DNA from: Chrysoperla carnea
Taxonomy: Eukaryota > Arthropoda > Insecta > Neuroptera > Chrysopidae
Assembly: GCF_905475395.1 (NCBI RefSeq)
Contig: NC_058339.1
Location: forward strand, 42,603,172-42,667,171
Direction of reading: 5' to 3'
Length of the DNA: 64,000 nt
In this document: positions 12,601 to 21,890 of the stretch, in pieces
Numbering within the stretch: position 1 is the first letter of the stretch
Layout of the letters: every line of letters begins with the position of its first letter
Notes under the pieces: model-generated
Database searches by the model: none
The model's input: the letters and a program-made list of their open reading frames with translations, nothing else
Told to the model about the DNA's origin: nothing
Made by a program: the position numbers and the translations under genes

Positions 12601-15600
12601 ACATTTTTTTCAAGTTAAATGCCTTAATGTGTAACTTTAAAAAACACTAATAGAATATCTCTCAATGGAAAAAAACCTGACTATTTGCGTTTCTAAAAAG
12701 TATTATATTCTTTTGATTTCAGCCATAAAATAACTTTTTAATTATTATAATAAATTAAAAGGGAATTTTGTGTTAAAGTTTACCATTTAAAATTTGATTA
12801 CAAAGGTGAAAAATATCATTTTGGATATAAAACACTTTTATTACAAACAATAAAGTAATAAAACCTGTTCTTTTTAAAATCGATAATTCATAAACTAATA
12901 AAATTAATTATTAGCCTTTGACCTGCCGTAACTGTAAAAATGTTATTGATTTTACTAAAAAAATTCAATTTCCGTGGGGAATTCTGCACTGCGCACCAAA
13001 TCGATGCGCAAAATGAGGGGTAAATCATTTAATTGTAAAGAATAAGGAAGGTCTAGCGGGCCGACAGAAAAAGGGCTAGAGAAATTATATATAATATTGG
13101 GAAAATTACCGGGAATCTTTAGTATTTACACTTACATAAAATAGCAAACGATTTTATGTCTTGCATTTCAAATTATTGGATTTTTATTATGGACGCAAAG
13201 AATTAATATATTTTAAAATTAATTATTTATATAGAAACTTTAAGTTAATTTCTCTTGCATTTTCTAATGGCAGGAAGCTGTAAATGTCGAAAGCTTCGAA
13301 AGGACTGAAAAATGCGACTGTTTTTTTTTTGGCAATTTAACTTTTTTCAAGCCTTTCTATACCATTTTTATTCATATAAATTCAAAATTCGAGCCAAGGC
13401 TAAAGGTTCAAATTCCTTCATTACGAACCTTAATTTTATCATTTCTTTAAAAGGCGGACAAAAAAATGAATTTTGTTTTCTTATAAGCTCACGGTCATTT
13501 GGTTAGTGGAATAAAAAGAGCGCACACGCTTTCAAATAAAAAGCCACATTTAAGCACATTGAGTGAACTGTTTTGTATACGGAATGATAAATCGATCTCG
13601 GGATTCATCCTTGCAAATAGTAATTGATCTGCACGCTTTTTGTGATCATATTTTATAAAACTGATAAAGATCTAAACAAGAAGCTATCATCACCAAGCAA
13701 TACCTACATTAATTAATTTTGTCGCATAAATAATTTATATAATAAATTTGAAAATTAATTAAAATAAATACGACGTTTTAATTGATAAATAATTACCTGA
13801 TGCATATATTACAGCATTACAAAAAATAATAATTAGCATTATTTATCATTTTTGTTTATAATATAAATTAATTATTATTTGTTTCAATCAACTGAAATAG
13901 AAACTGTTCACTTAAAGTCATTTTACTTCTTGATGGGATAGAGAGCTCAAAATCGGATGACAATACAAAATTATGATAAAAATATGGTGGAAGCGTAGTA
14001 AAAATTAAATCCTTCTATGATTCTCTTAATTTTATCGGAAGGCAACAAAGAAATTAATATTAATAAACTAACATCTTAAATATATGTATACTTACTTGCA
14101 AATAAATTTCGATTTTTGCCCCAATTTCCTAGATCAGTTTTTTGTATTTTTAAAATACGTATTTTCGACTACCAAGTAGTCATCATCAGTAAGAATTAGC
14201 TAGTGATTACTCTTATTATGAATGTTACTCTTTGCTAATTTGGTGGCGGACTGCGCCATTTATTACCTTCGATAATATTTATATTACTTGCAAATTGTTA
14301 TTTCTTCGAAGTTTTTTTTGCCCATCAGTCAGTCATGAGCTAGAAATATTTTGGACTAACAATCAAGAAACATTTTTGCATACTATAGTGTAGGAGCTGA
14401 GTGGGTTTCGAATGCATTTACTGGTCCTACCGAACAAGGAGTGTATTTCGACGTATTTTGACCCGCTGAATCTGAATTTTTAACTTGCTCATCGCTCAGA
14501 GTGGGAGAAAATTTGTTATTAACAAATTAATTAATTATACGGCCATAGCACCTAAACTATTGAAAATTTTGGTATACAATTTCTTGCGAACCAATTATGA
14601 CATTAACACGTGACTGGGCTTATTCGACGCGTAATCGCGTATTTAAGAACTGAGAGAGTTTTCAGCAGAATTGGTAGCCGTTTTTTATTGGTAATAAAAA
14701 AACTGGAAAAAAAACTATAAACAGAATCTGAAAAATGGATTAAACATATCATTTATCTATGGAGATAATAATCGTTCCAGCATAAGCTGCAAGACATGTT
14801 CGATTCAAAGCCTATAAATGTTAACAAGACCTTTTTATAACTTTTTATTATACTGGGAAGTATTTCGTGTGGATCTCGAGAATCGCACCAACTCAATTTA
14901 TTTTATTTGATTAAAAAATCAATTCGCACCGTGCGTGAGTTTCGTTTCCATGACAACGATACATTACTTTAATTATAGAATTGTATGGATGCATATATAA
15001 TTGTATGGATTGCAATTATGACTTACATTGAAAATTTAATATTATTGTCTCACAAATTTAAATAAATAATTATCATAATTTATATTTGAAAAATAATATT
15101 TGTGCAATTTGATTTCTTATTTTCACAATTTAATGCATTAAGTTTAATTAATTAGTATTTTTTAGATAGTTTTAATTTGACATTTTTTATAACATTAACA
15201 TGTAACGAATAGGAAATTAGTTAGTCATAACAGCGTCCTTTATCGCCAAAATTATAATATATAAATACTTTTCACTGGAAGCGCAGGCATCGATTTTATT
15301 GTCCCTACCATGACCACACAACGAATAGATTAAAATGAATAGTTTCTAACATACATTATTGAAATTTTTTTTTTGTATGTATGTAAATGTGATTCAAATA
15401 TAAGAATTAAAAAAATACCTACACTAATGGACATTGCAAACTATTTTCTTGATGTTGATAATTATAATTGTGCATTATATTCGTGTCACAACCTTGTACT
15501 ATTTCTATATATTTTCTTAAGGTAGTATTTTTTTTTTTTTTTTTTTAATCCTATGAAAAATGGTTTATAGAAATTTTTCAAAAAATATAATCTTGTACTT

Positions 15601-18600
15601 ATTAATGGAAAATTTACTGTTCTTTTAATGACTACCTACCTATTTATTGCTGTAGATTAATCTGGTTTTATATTCATTGTTTTTCATTTGCGTATAAATA
15701 AATATAGTTTTAAGGATATTTATCTATCATACAAAGGTCACAAAGCTATATGCATGATTGACATTGGTTTTACAATTGTAATATTATATCAAGTAAAAAT
15801 GTCCGTGTTAGAGTTTATACGAATTACATATTTTCAACAAATCTCCATTTAATAATAGAATATTAGATAGGGATTTTAATATAATGTTATGGCCCGATAC
15901 GAACATACGGGAGCTCGCTGCTAAAAAACTATTTCTCTCATTTTTATTCTTTCCCGACTTCGGTCGCACTCTATCTTAAAAAATATTTTTTGGCGTGACT
16001 GCCATATGGCAGCTTTTGCTACCACTGAAACGATCTCGGTTTTTGACATTTTTATTAAAAACTAATCTTTGTACGTAAAAATTTCTCTTTTGGCGATTAA
16101 TGTTTTACCAAGATCACTCTAAAATAATATTATTTAATTCAGGATTTAAGACAATATCTCAAAAATTAGTCAGCCAATTGTTAGATCCGAATTTACCTAA
16201 TTTCCCAAAAGTTAACTCAAAATATAACTTCCAAAAATTGAAAGATAAAAAACAAAAAGTCCATTAATAACAAAAATGAAAGAGAAACCAGTTCATTTAA
16301 ATTTTTCAAACAATGTTCCTAGTTTAACTTTTTTTTTTTTGTTGTTCCAGCCGAAAAATACAAACGAAAAGGACTACTAATACAACATCAAGGTTTAGGA
16401 CGCGCATTGGTAGGAATTCAAACATTATTAGGATCAATTTTATGTATAGTAGCTTTATGGTTATTGTTATGGGCACCAAATTTACCAAGAAAAGACAACT
16501 CATATTGGAGTGCGTTACCTGTAAGTATATTTATTAACTATCAATAAAATTGTTTTCTTATAAATTCTTGATATTTTTAGCTTTTAGTATCTGGAATTAT
16601 TGGATTATTATTAATAGGATGTTGTAAACATAAAACATACAAAAATGTAAAACATACATGTGCACAATCTTCAAAGGTATGTATCAAAAATATTGACTAT
16701 TTCAACAAGTCTTCGGTAGTATAGTGGTCAGTATCCCCGCCTGTCACGCGGGAGACCGGGGTTCGATTCCCCGCCGGAGAGAAAATTTTTTTTTTATATT
16801 AGTAACATATGCTTGAAATACTACTTAACTATCTGAAAAATTGGAATTCTGATCGAAATTTACGCTCCGATTACCATAGTGCCCATTTAAACATCCACCG
16901 AAAGGAGAAAGGCTCTGAAAATCTTCCTCTTAAGTATTAAAAGCTATTTGCATATATTAAAACCAAAGCATTAAATGAAAAAAATAATTTATACTAAGCA
17001 ACATTAAGAATACAAAATTCGTTTTCGTTGTCCTGGACAAGGAAAAGCTCGCTTAAACTGTACGGAGCAAATCAAATGAAATTATTTTTATTTATATACA
17101 TGATTTACATTTTAACGGTCCTTTACACAATTTTGTTCTCCAGTTTTTGCAAATGAACATATACAGTTCTTAATGCTACGGAAGAGGTTTTTGAGAGAGT
17201 TTCCTCTATGTAGAGAATTTTTTATCATCGTAATCTGCCCGATTTCTATTAGAATGCATATTTTGAATAAACTTAACATTTTTCCAACGTCTTTTGGTTT
17301 AAATATCGAGTTTGTCCAATTAATGTTTAATTCGAATATTTCGACATTCAGAAATTTTTATAACCATAACTAATGATAGACTCTCCCCAACCCCAAATAT
17401 TTAAATACCAATTTTTGTCCTCTTCATATACCATTTATCGTAATACCATCGTTTTATTTTTTAAGGCAGTAAATAAATACTTCAATAATACAATAATTTA
17501 CTTCATCAGAAACTTATTGGTTTGACCTTTAAAGCTAATTATTATAATGGATGATTTATTTAGAGGTCATCACAATTTTCGATAAAGGGGTCCGAGCATT
17601 TCGAGTGGTTATTGTCGAATAACACGAGTAATTTTGGCTTCAAGTTGCTCAATCATACGCAGCTTATCCTTATTGAATTTGGACTTACATAGTCCCAAAG
17701 AAAAACTTCTAGGGGTGTGATGTCACAGGATCTAGGTTGCCAACTCACCGATTCGAAGCGCGAAATTAACTGTTCACCAAATTGTAAAGCAATAAAGTCA
17801 TGTTTTAACCTGCTGTGAGGCAAGTAATGGAAACAAACAGTACGTTATCATGGAACGATAACGGTCGCCATAGACAGTTATGAAATATGGGCCGCTGTTA
17901 TTTTGTCTAAATGTAATGACAGTTCTTGAATCTTTTCAGGTTGCTCTTCAGACCAAATATAACAATTTTGTTTGTTGACATACCCGTTTAGCCAGAAATG
18001 TGCCTCATTACTAAACAAAAGTTTAAAAAATAAATGTAAAGAACCGTTCTTTTTTACGATATTAAAGACAACTCGATAAATTTGTTTAATTTTTGTTTTG
18101 CAAAAAGCATCTCCAAATGAATCACCCATTATATCCTCCTTATACTTACTGGTTGTTTAAAATTTAATATTTTGTTTTTGTTTAAATTTTTAATATATTT
18201 TGTTTATTATTTTACAGATTTTAAGTGTATTTTTAACTTTAGTAGCTGGTTTTGCTTGTATTGCGGCAACCGTATTCGCAATAATACATATAGTAACACT
18301 TTCCCAAATGATTTGTGAACCAGAGTTTACATTAAATACAACATGTGTGTGTCGATCAGCATCCATACAAAAGAATGTAACATCAACATCATTACTTTCT
18401 CCGTCCGTTTATTTTCATTATATTGATTTAAGTTGTCCAGAAGTCGATGGTATTTTAACATATATTTTAATATTTTCAGCAACCGCAAATTGTATTGGAA
18501 TTATTGTTACATTTACTTATTTATATATTCATTGGAAAAGTCGATACTTGTACAGTTATTCAAGTGTTTTAACTAACGATAATAGTAATTCGATATGTAA

Positions 18601-18610
18601 TAATACTTGA
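671..18610 (+). CDS. SSPN-like: Sarcospan-like tetraspan membrane protein, 4 coding exons, 395 aa
   Basis: The coding exons are 671-1199, 16351-16520, 16581-16676 and 18218-18610. All introns are GT-AG, phases agree, and the sum is 396 codons including TGA. I chose ATG 671; an in-frame TTG lies 9 bases upstream and no earlier ATG fits. Residues 1-176 are low complexity (Asn, Asp and Gln runs) and probably cytosolic. Four membrane segments follow, at about 195-217, 234-249, 266-292 and 344-368. The large loop between TM3 and TM4 has cysteines at 298, 308, 310 and 338 and N-glycosylation sequons at Asn305 and Asn318. The pattern matches vertebrate sarcospan as I remember it: a Trp-containing TM1-TM2 loop, a C-x(n)-CxC loop, a YxD-x-x-C stretch, and HWKSRY after TM4 (MWKHRY in vertebrates). 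Sarcospan is a member of the dystrophin-glycoprotein complex in the muscle membrane. The protein is about 150 aa longer than the vertebrate form, all at the N-terminus. The orthology call is by family pattern only. Confidence 0.8.
2665..3048. mobile_element. Dispersed repeat family A, copy 1
   Basis: It shares with 14922-15327 the blocks ACTACTTTAATTATAGAATT, GACTTACATTGAAAATTTAA, CTTTTATCGCCAAAATTATT and CACTGGAAGCGCTGGCATCG, and ends with CATGACTACACACACAACA. The left end is too diverged to place exactly. Confidence 0.7.
3590..3785 (-). repeat. Dispersed repeat family C, inverted copy
   Basis: The reverse complement matches 6960-7135: GGTATACAAAG/TTTAGTCCCAA, GTAACGCTTTAAAATATTGA, ATTTTGGTATAGGTGTTCAT and AAATCACCTAATTAGTCCAT, followed by GTCCGTC-type sequence. 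Confidence 0.75.
4130..4330 (+). repeat. Dispersed repeat family C, 3' part
   Basis: GGTCAATTGGGTCTTGGGTC precedes AACAACTTTTGCTTGAAACA and CGTAAACATCACTGTTTACC, which repeats the motif set at 1-135 and 63900-63990. Confidence 0.7.
5941..6227 (+). mobile_element. Probable non-autonomous Helitron remnant (3' end)
   Basis: The sequence AAAGTCGCTTTCTC...TGTCCCTTTGTATGC, then CTACGCAACGGATTTTGATG and TAATAGATAGAGTGATTCAA, is a repeat type I recognise from insect genomes. The right end CACCCGTGCTAAGCCGGGGC-GGGTCGCTAG|T has a short GC-rich hairpin (ACCCG with CGGGT) followed by CTAG and a T, as Helitron 3' ends do. The 5' end is not defined. The minus-strand ORF across it is not a gene. Confidence 0.5.
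6960..7250 (+). repeat. Dispersed repeat family C, forward copy
   Basis: It contains GGTATACAAAGTTTAGTCCC, GGTATAGGTGTTCATAAAAT, CTAATTAGTCCATTTTCGG, a CTGTC-rich tract, GGCATATCAAGCTGAAATTT and ACCCGTGAGAGCGCAAATTA. It joins features seen separately at 3590-3785 and 4130-4330, so those are probably parts of one longer repeat. The class is unknown. Confidence 0.75.
7305..7662. mobile_element. pogo/Tigger-like MITE, TA flanks
   Basis: The left end CAGTGGAACCTCGATAACTC is the classical Tigger/pogo-type terminus. The right end, reverse-complemented, reads TAGCGGTACTTCGATAGCTC. TA dinucleotides flank both ends. The interior repeats AACTCGAA/TAACTCGA-like words, as such elements do, and has no transposase. 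Confidence 0.75.
8324..9137. mobile_element. Long foldback element (~814 bp palindrome), TA flanks
   Basis: The left arm from GTCCCCAGTACATCACA and the reverse complement of the right arm from GTCCTCAGTGCACCATG align over about 360-410 bp. Examples are ATTACCACACGGTCCAAACT against ATTACCACACGTTCCAAACT, CAGGGTATTGATT in both, and AAATTTTTTGC(T/A)(C/T)TGTTTATCCA in both, with a spacer near 8740-8775. TA flanks both ends (8322-8323 and 9138-9139). It is a non-autonomous DNA transposon with very long terminal inverted repeats, and lies inside intron 1 of the sarcospan-like gene. Confidence 0.88.
12395..12559 (+). repeat. 82-bp tandem duplication, two near-identical copies
   Basis: The unit running from GCAG(T/A)ATATAATAAGTGAA to CCTTCGTGCCAA is present twice (12395-12476 and 12477-12559) with only two or three differences. 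This indicates a recent duplication. Confidence 0.9.
12960..13090 (+). repeat. Dispersed repeat patch, related to 45730-45805
   Basis: AAAATGAGGGGTAAATCAT, a GA(A/T)AAGGAAG(G/A)T block and GGGCTAGAGAAAT occur in the same order at both loci. The class is unknown. Confidence 0.5.
14922..15327. mobile_element. Dispersed repeat family A, copy 2 (most complete, uninterrupted)
   Basis: It begins ATTCGCACCGTGCGTGAGTT and ends CATGACCACACAACGAATA. The termini are roughly inverted (TATTCG at one end and CGAATA at the other), which suggests a DNA-transposon-like MITE. There is no ORF. It carries GTCCCTACC once, which makes it the empty-site reference for the insertion at 34308. Confidence 0.75.
16710..16781 (+). 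tRNA. tRNA-Asp (anticodon GTC)
   Basis: This is a 72-nt cloverleaf. The 7-bp acceptor stem is TCTTCGG with CCGGAGA (one T-G wobble), with discriminator G at 16781. The anticodon stem-loop is CCGC-CTGTCAC-GCGG with anticodon GTC at 16743-16745. The T arm is CGGGG-TTCGATT-CCCCG. The B box GGTTCGATTCC is at 16760-16770 and an A-box-like TAGTATAGTGG at 16717-16727. It lies inside intron 3 of the sarcospan-like gene on the same strand, and a T-run terminator follows directly. All features look functional. No CCA is encoded, as expected for a eukaryotic nuclear tRNA. Confidence 0.97.
16786..16795 (+). terminator. RNA polymerase III terminator of tRNA-Asp
   Basis: A run of ten T residues begins 5 nt after the tRNA discriminator base. 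This is the standard Pol III stop signal and supports independent transcription of the tRNA. Confidence 0.85.
17560..18130 (-). pseudogene. Degenerate mariner-type (DDE_3) transposase fragment
   Basis: An open stretch at 18129-17878 includes SNEAHFWLNGYVNKQNC and IWSEEQPE, the second-catalytic-Asp region typical of a mariner-like transposase subgroup in insects, but with Asn-Glu where Asp-Glu is expected. In a shifted frame further down, WQPRSCDITP (about 17742-17713) and a FLWDYV motif (about 17702-17683) match the third catalytic Asp region. The frame change and in-frame stops show it is dead. It sits in intron 3 of the sarcospan-like gene, ending about 90 bp before the exon 4 acceptor and in the opposite orientation. 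I found no terminal repeats. Confidence 0.75.
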
Positions 18611-18821
18611 ATATTTTATTACCAAAATAGATAAAAACATATCAAACAATATGTAATTATATGAAAATAACCGATTTATTATTCGTGTACTTATATTTTA
18701 AAATTTTATGAAACTGCGTAGATAAAAATGTTTTTTATTTATGATGGTTATTGAATGTCATCACAGCGTGTAAATCATTAGCATTGAAAATTTAACACAA
18801 ATTTTAGGGACAAATATTCAA

Positions 18822-18922
18822 AATAAATTACGTAGCCTCGATTCGTATAATATTATCACTATAAATGTTATATTTTTCTATCTATTTTAATTATCTAAAT
18901 TAAGAACTGAACTTCCAATAAA
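18822..18922 (+). promoter_or_regulatory. Candidate poly(A) signals of the sarcospan-like gene
   Basis: AATAAA occurs at 18822-18827 and 18917-18922, about 210 and 305 bp after the stop codon. The hexamer is common by chance in such AT-rich DNA, so either or neither may be used. Confidence 0.3.
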
Positions 18923-20743
18923 TATTTTATACAAATTAATATCAAAGCACATCATTTACGCTCGAGTATTAACGAATTACAGTTTTATTTAATTTACAAA
19001 TTTTAGGAACAAATAATCAAAGTATGTCAAATTGATTCGAATATATTTTATTATGAGGGAGAAGATATTTTGTAGTGTCGTAAATTAGATTCCTTTTTAA
19101 ATTTTAGAAAAGTATTTTCAGCAAATTTTTGATCCAAATTAATATAATTAGATTTAAAATGAAAAAGTCTGTTTCCACTGAGTCGCGTGAGCATTTTATA
19201 TGGATCGCAAAATTTTAAATGTATTTATATGTTTTATAAGATACTTTTGATATCTAGATACAGATACATTGCCGAAGATGTATCTAGTTATACATCCATA
19301 ATTCAACAATAAAGTCAATATCGATTTAAATAACGTCACGATGACGAATTCTTTGTGAAGGATACAATTTTCTAAAAATATCGATAAAAGGTTTCAAGAT
19401 TAATTAGAAAAAATATTTTGTTTACAAAATTCGACATTGACCATCAACCAAGAATTAGTAGCTGAGAACAAATCTGGGCGCCGAATGCGATGAATGGTTA
19501 ATAGTTGCAATGTCACAGATTTTAACACGTATTTTTTAAAGGTTTTTTATAATTACCGAATCTGTATGTCCGTAGTAGTCATGGAATACTACTAATCATC
19601 GAATTAATTAAATTCCATTTCTAATAGAATGTAACGCCGATCATTCAATTCATACCAATATACGGCCATTATAATTTTTTCAAATAAACGATCGATTTAT
19701 TTACGAGCCTTAAGTATTAAAATAGGCTAAATGAAAATCGAAAGGTGAAGTACAAAATTCACATTCTATTTTTTCCTTATTCTTCAAGCAAGTAACCAAA
19801 TAATTCAAAATAGAAATAAGAATTATTAGAAAATAATTTCTATTTAAAATTTTTAAACCTTTTAACATGAACATTCGTGTTCGTACCCGATAAAAAGTAC
19901 AAAAAAAATTATGAAAATATTTTTTATATATTTTTAAAAATTATATATCTTATTAATAATAATAAGATATATATTTATTATTAATAATAATAAAATTTGT
20001 AAATATACAATTTGTAATCAGAAATCATTTTGAAAAAAAATTGCAAATAACATGAAAATTATTTTCAATTAAATATGGTAAAAAAAATTGGCTATGGCAC
20101 AAAGTAAATACAAAATAATGAAAAACTTAAAAATGTATTATTAATATCCCATAATACCAATTTATTTATTATTTTTTATAAATATTTGTGTCAAAACATA
20201 ATTACGTTGAACTAATAAACTTTTTATTATAAAATTTTTATGTACAATAAATATATATTTTTTTATGTAAAATGTTTTCTTAAATACATAATAGAAATTT
20301 TTCCCAAAAATGACTTATGGATTTTTAAATATATAAGCATTTTTTTTTTAATATATGTGGATCCTTGGATTGTTTTCGCTGAATACACGCTATAAACTGG
20401 TGTTTTTAAGGAACAAATTGTAATGAAAGTTCTCCAAGATTTACGGATCCAAATTTTTCGCACATACTTAAAATTATATTTGTAGCCAAGCATTTTACTT
20501 ACATCCAAAAGTCACTTTTGTAAAATATGTAACAAATCAAACTTCCTAATCAATTTCCTAAAGGTAAAAGTTGAAGCTTGAAAATACTATGACGAAAATA
20601 TTCACTACCCAAATGTTTGAGCATTAAGTAGTATTCTCTACATTGTGTATTAATTAATATAGATTTAAAAAAAATTGAGCACCATATGAAGTTTGAACAT
20701 GTAAGTACGCCAAATCTTAAATGTAATTATTTTGTTATACGTT

Positions 20744-21196
20744 AATAATAGGGTCTTTCAAAAAGTTTTCCCAAAAAATAAAAAACAAGAAAATTTTGAT
20801 AGCTCGGTAGAAAAAGATGTTTTTTAAAAAAAATCTACTTACTAAATACATTGTGAGACGTATACTTAGTGAAATAATTTTAATAAAATGCATTTTTTTT
20901 TTAAAAACTGTTCAAAAAATTTCCACAAATAATAATAAAATATAAAAATTAACTTATTTGAACACCTATTACAATATTGTTTCAATTGCGTATTCTAAAT
21001 TTGCGTATTTTTTATTTCTTAACTTCAGTTGAAAAACGTTGCGGAAAATTGTATTCAGCACAAGAGCCTTACGCTTCTTTTCAATTGCCTTCTTAAGAGT
21101 CACTTTTGGCGTTGTAGGTAGATGATAAAGTTTTTTTCAGAATTATATAAGAAAATCGGACTGTGAACCTTTATGACAGTGGAAGACCCTATTATT
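20744..21196. mobile_element. MITE with 14-bp perfect terminal inverted repeats
   Basis: AATAATAGGGTCTT at 20744-20757 is the exact reverse complement of AAGACCCTATTATT at 21183-21196, giving a unit of about 453 bp. Similarity of the termini beyond this is weak and no ORF is present, so it looks like a non-autonomous DNA transposon remnant. I could not decide the target-site duplication. Confidence 0.6.
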
Positions 21197-21213
21197 TGTT
21201 AACAATAAATTCT

Positions 21214-21359
21214 CTAATAAAAAAGTCCGATTCATGAATAGAAAATAAGTCGGAGTGAATAAGAAATCAATGCGAATTTGACATCTGCTATTTATTCCCA
21301 TTGATTCCACTTGGTTGAATCGAAAATTTCCGATTAATGATTCGGAGCTTTTTTATTAG
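21214..21359. mobile_element. Short MITE, about 146 bp, with terminal inverted repeats
   Basis: CTAATAAAAAAG at 21214-21225 pairs with CTTTTTTATTAG at 21348-21359. The match continues imperfectly inward (TCCGATTCAT against the reverse complement of ATGATTCGGAG). It lies 17 bp from the preceding MITE. Confidence 0.6.
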
Positions 21360-21478
21360 GTTGAAGTTCTTTTATTATTTGACGTCTTTTAATTGATCAA
21401 ACTGAGAACATTTAAACTAATTTAACTAGTATAATTATTTAATAAAATCTCTGTATTAAATTTTTTAATTATTACCAA

Positions 21479-21484
21479 TTTATT
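21479..21484 (-). promoter_or_regulatory. Candidate poly(A) signal of the RhoGAP15B-like gene
   Basis: AATAAA on the minus strand lies about 410 bp beyond the stop codon. It is only a candidate because the context is very AT-rich. Confidence 0.25.
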
Positions 21485-21890
21485 TAATTTATAAATAACA
21501 ATAATGCAAGTGCTATTTGGCAGGTAATAAAAATTTTTTTTAAATTAATAATATCACAATCCATGCCAGTTAGTTTTACATAATACATTCATATTTTTTC
21601 AAATTTTAAAACGCAGTGGCAAAATACTAATTTAAAATTTCCATTAAAATAAATACAAATAAAAAAAGAGTCAAAATCTATAAACGAGAGATTTTTAAGT
21701 TAAGTTTTCAGTCTAATACAAATTTATATATTTACAATTTTAAATAAAAAATCGTAAAACCGTTTTGAAATACATCGAATATGAAAAATTTTGAAATTTG
21801 ATTTTTTTAGGCAACAAATATGTATTATATTGAAAAATAATGCCCATTTTAAATGCAAAAAATTATACTTGAAAATAAATGCTAGAAGTA

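Larger units (their letters stand above)
1200..16350 (+). other. Intron 1 of the sarcospan-like gene (15.15 kb)
   Basis: The intron starts with GT at 1200-1201 (AAAG|GTAATT) and ends with TTGTTCCAG at 16350. It contains no conserved exon that I can recognise. It holds several transposon-derived pieces listed separately: a dispersed repeat at 2665-3048 and 14922-15327, an oppositely oriented pair at 3590-3785 and 6960-7250, a Helitron-like end near 5941-6227, a pogo-like remnant at 7305-7662, a long palindrome at 8324-9137, and an 82-bp tandem duplication at 12395-12559. The rest is AT-rich with nothing assignable. Confidence 0.75.
18611..21890. other. Convergent intergenic region between sarcospan-like and RhoGAP15B-like genes
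   Basis: Two 3' ends face each other here. The stretch holds the sarcospan 3' UTR (candidate AATAAA at 18822 and 18917), an AT-rich palindromic patch around 19940-19995 built of TAATAATAATA units, two adjacent inverted-repeat MITEs (20744-21196 and 21214-21359) and the RhoGAP15B-like 3' UTR. No convincing ORF or RNA gene was seen. Confidence 0.6.
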
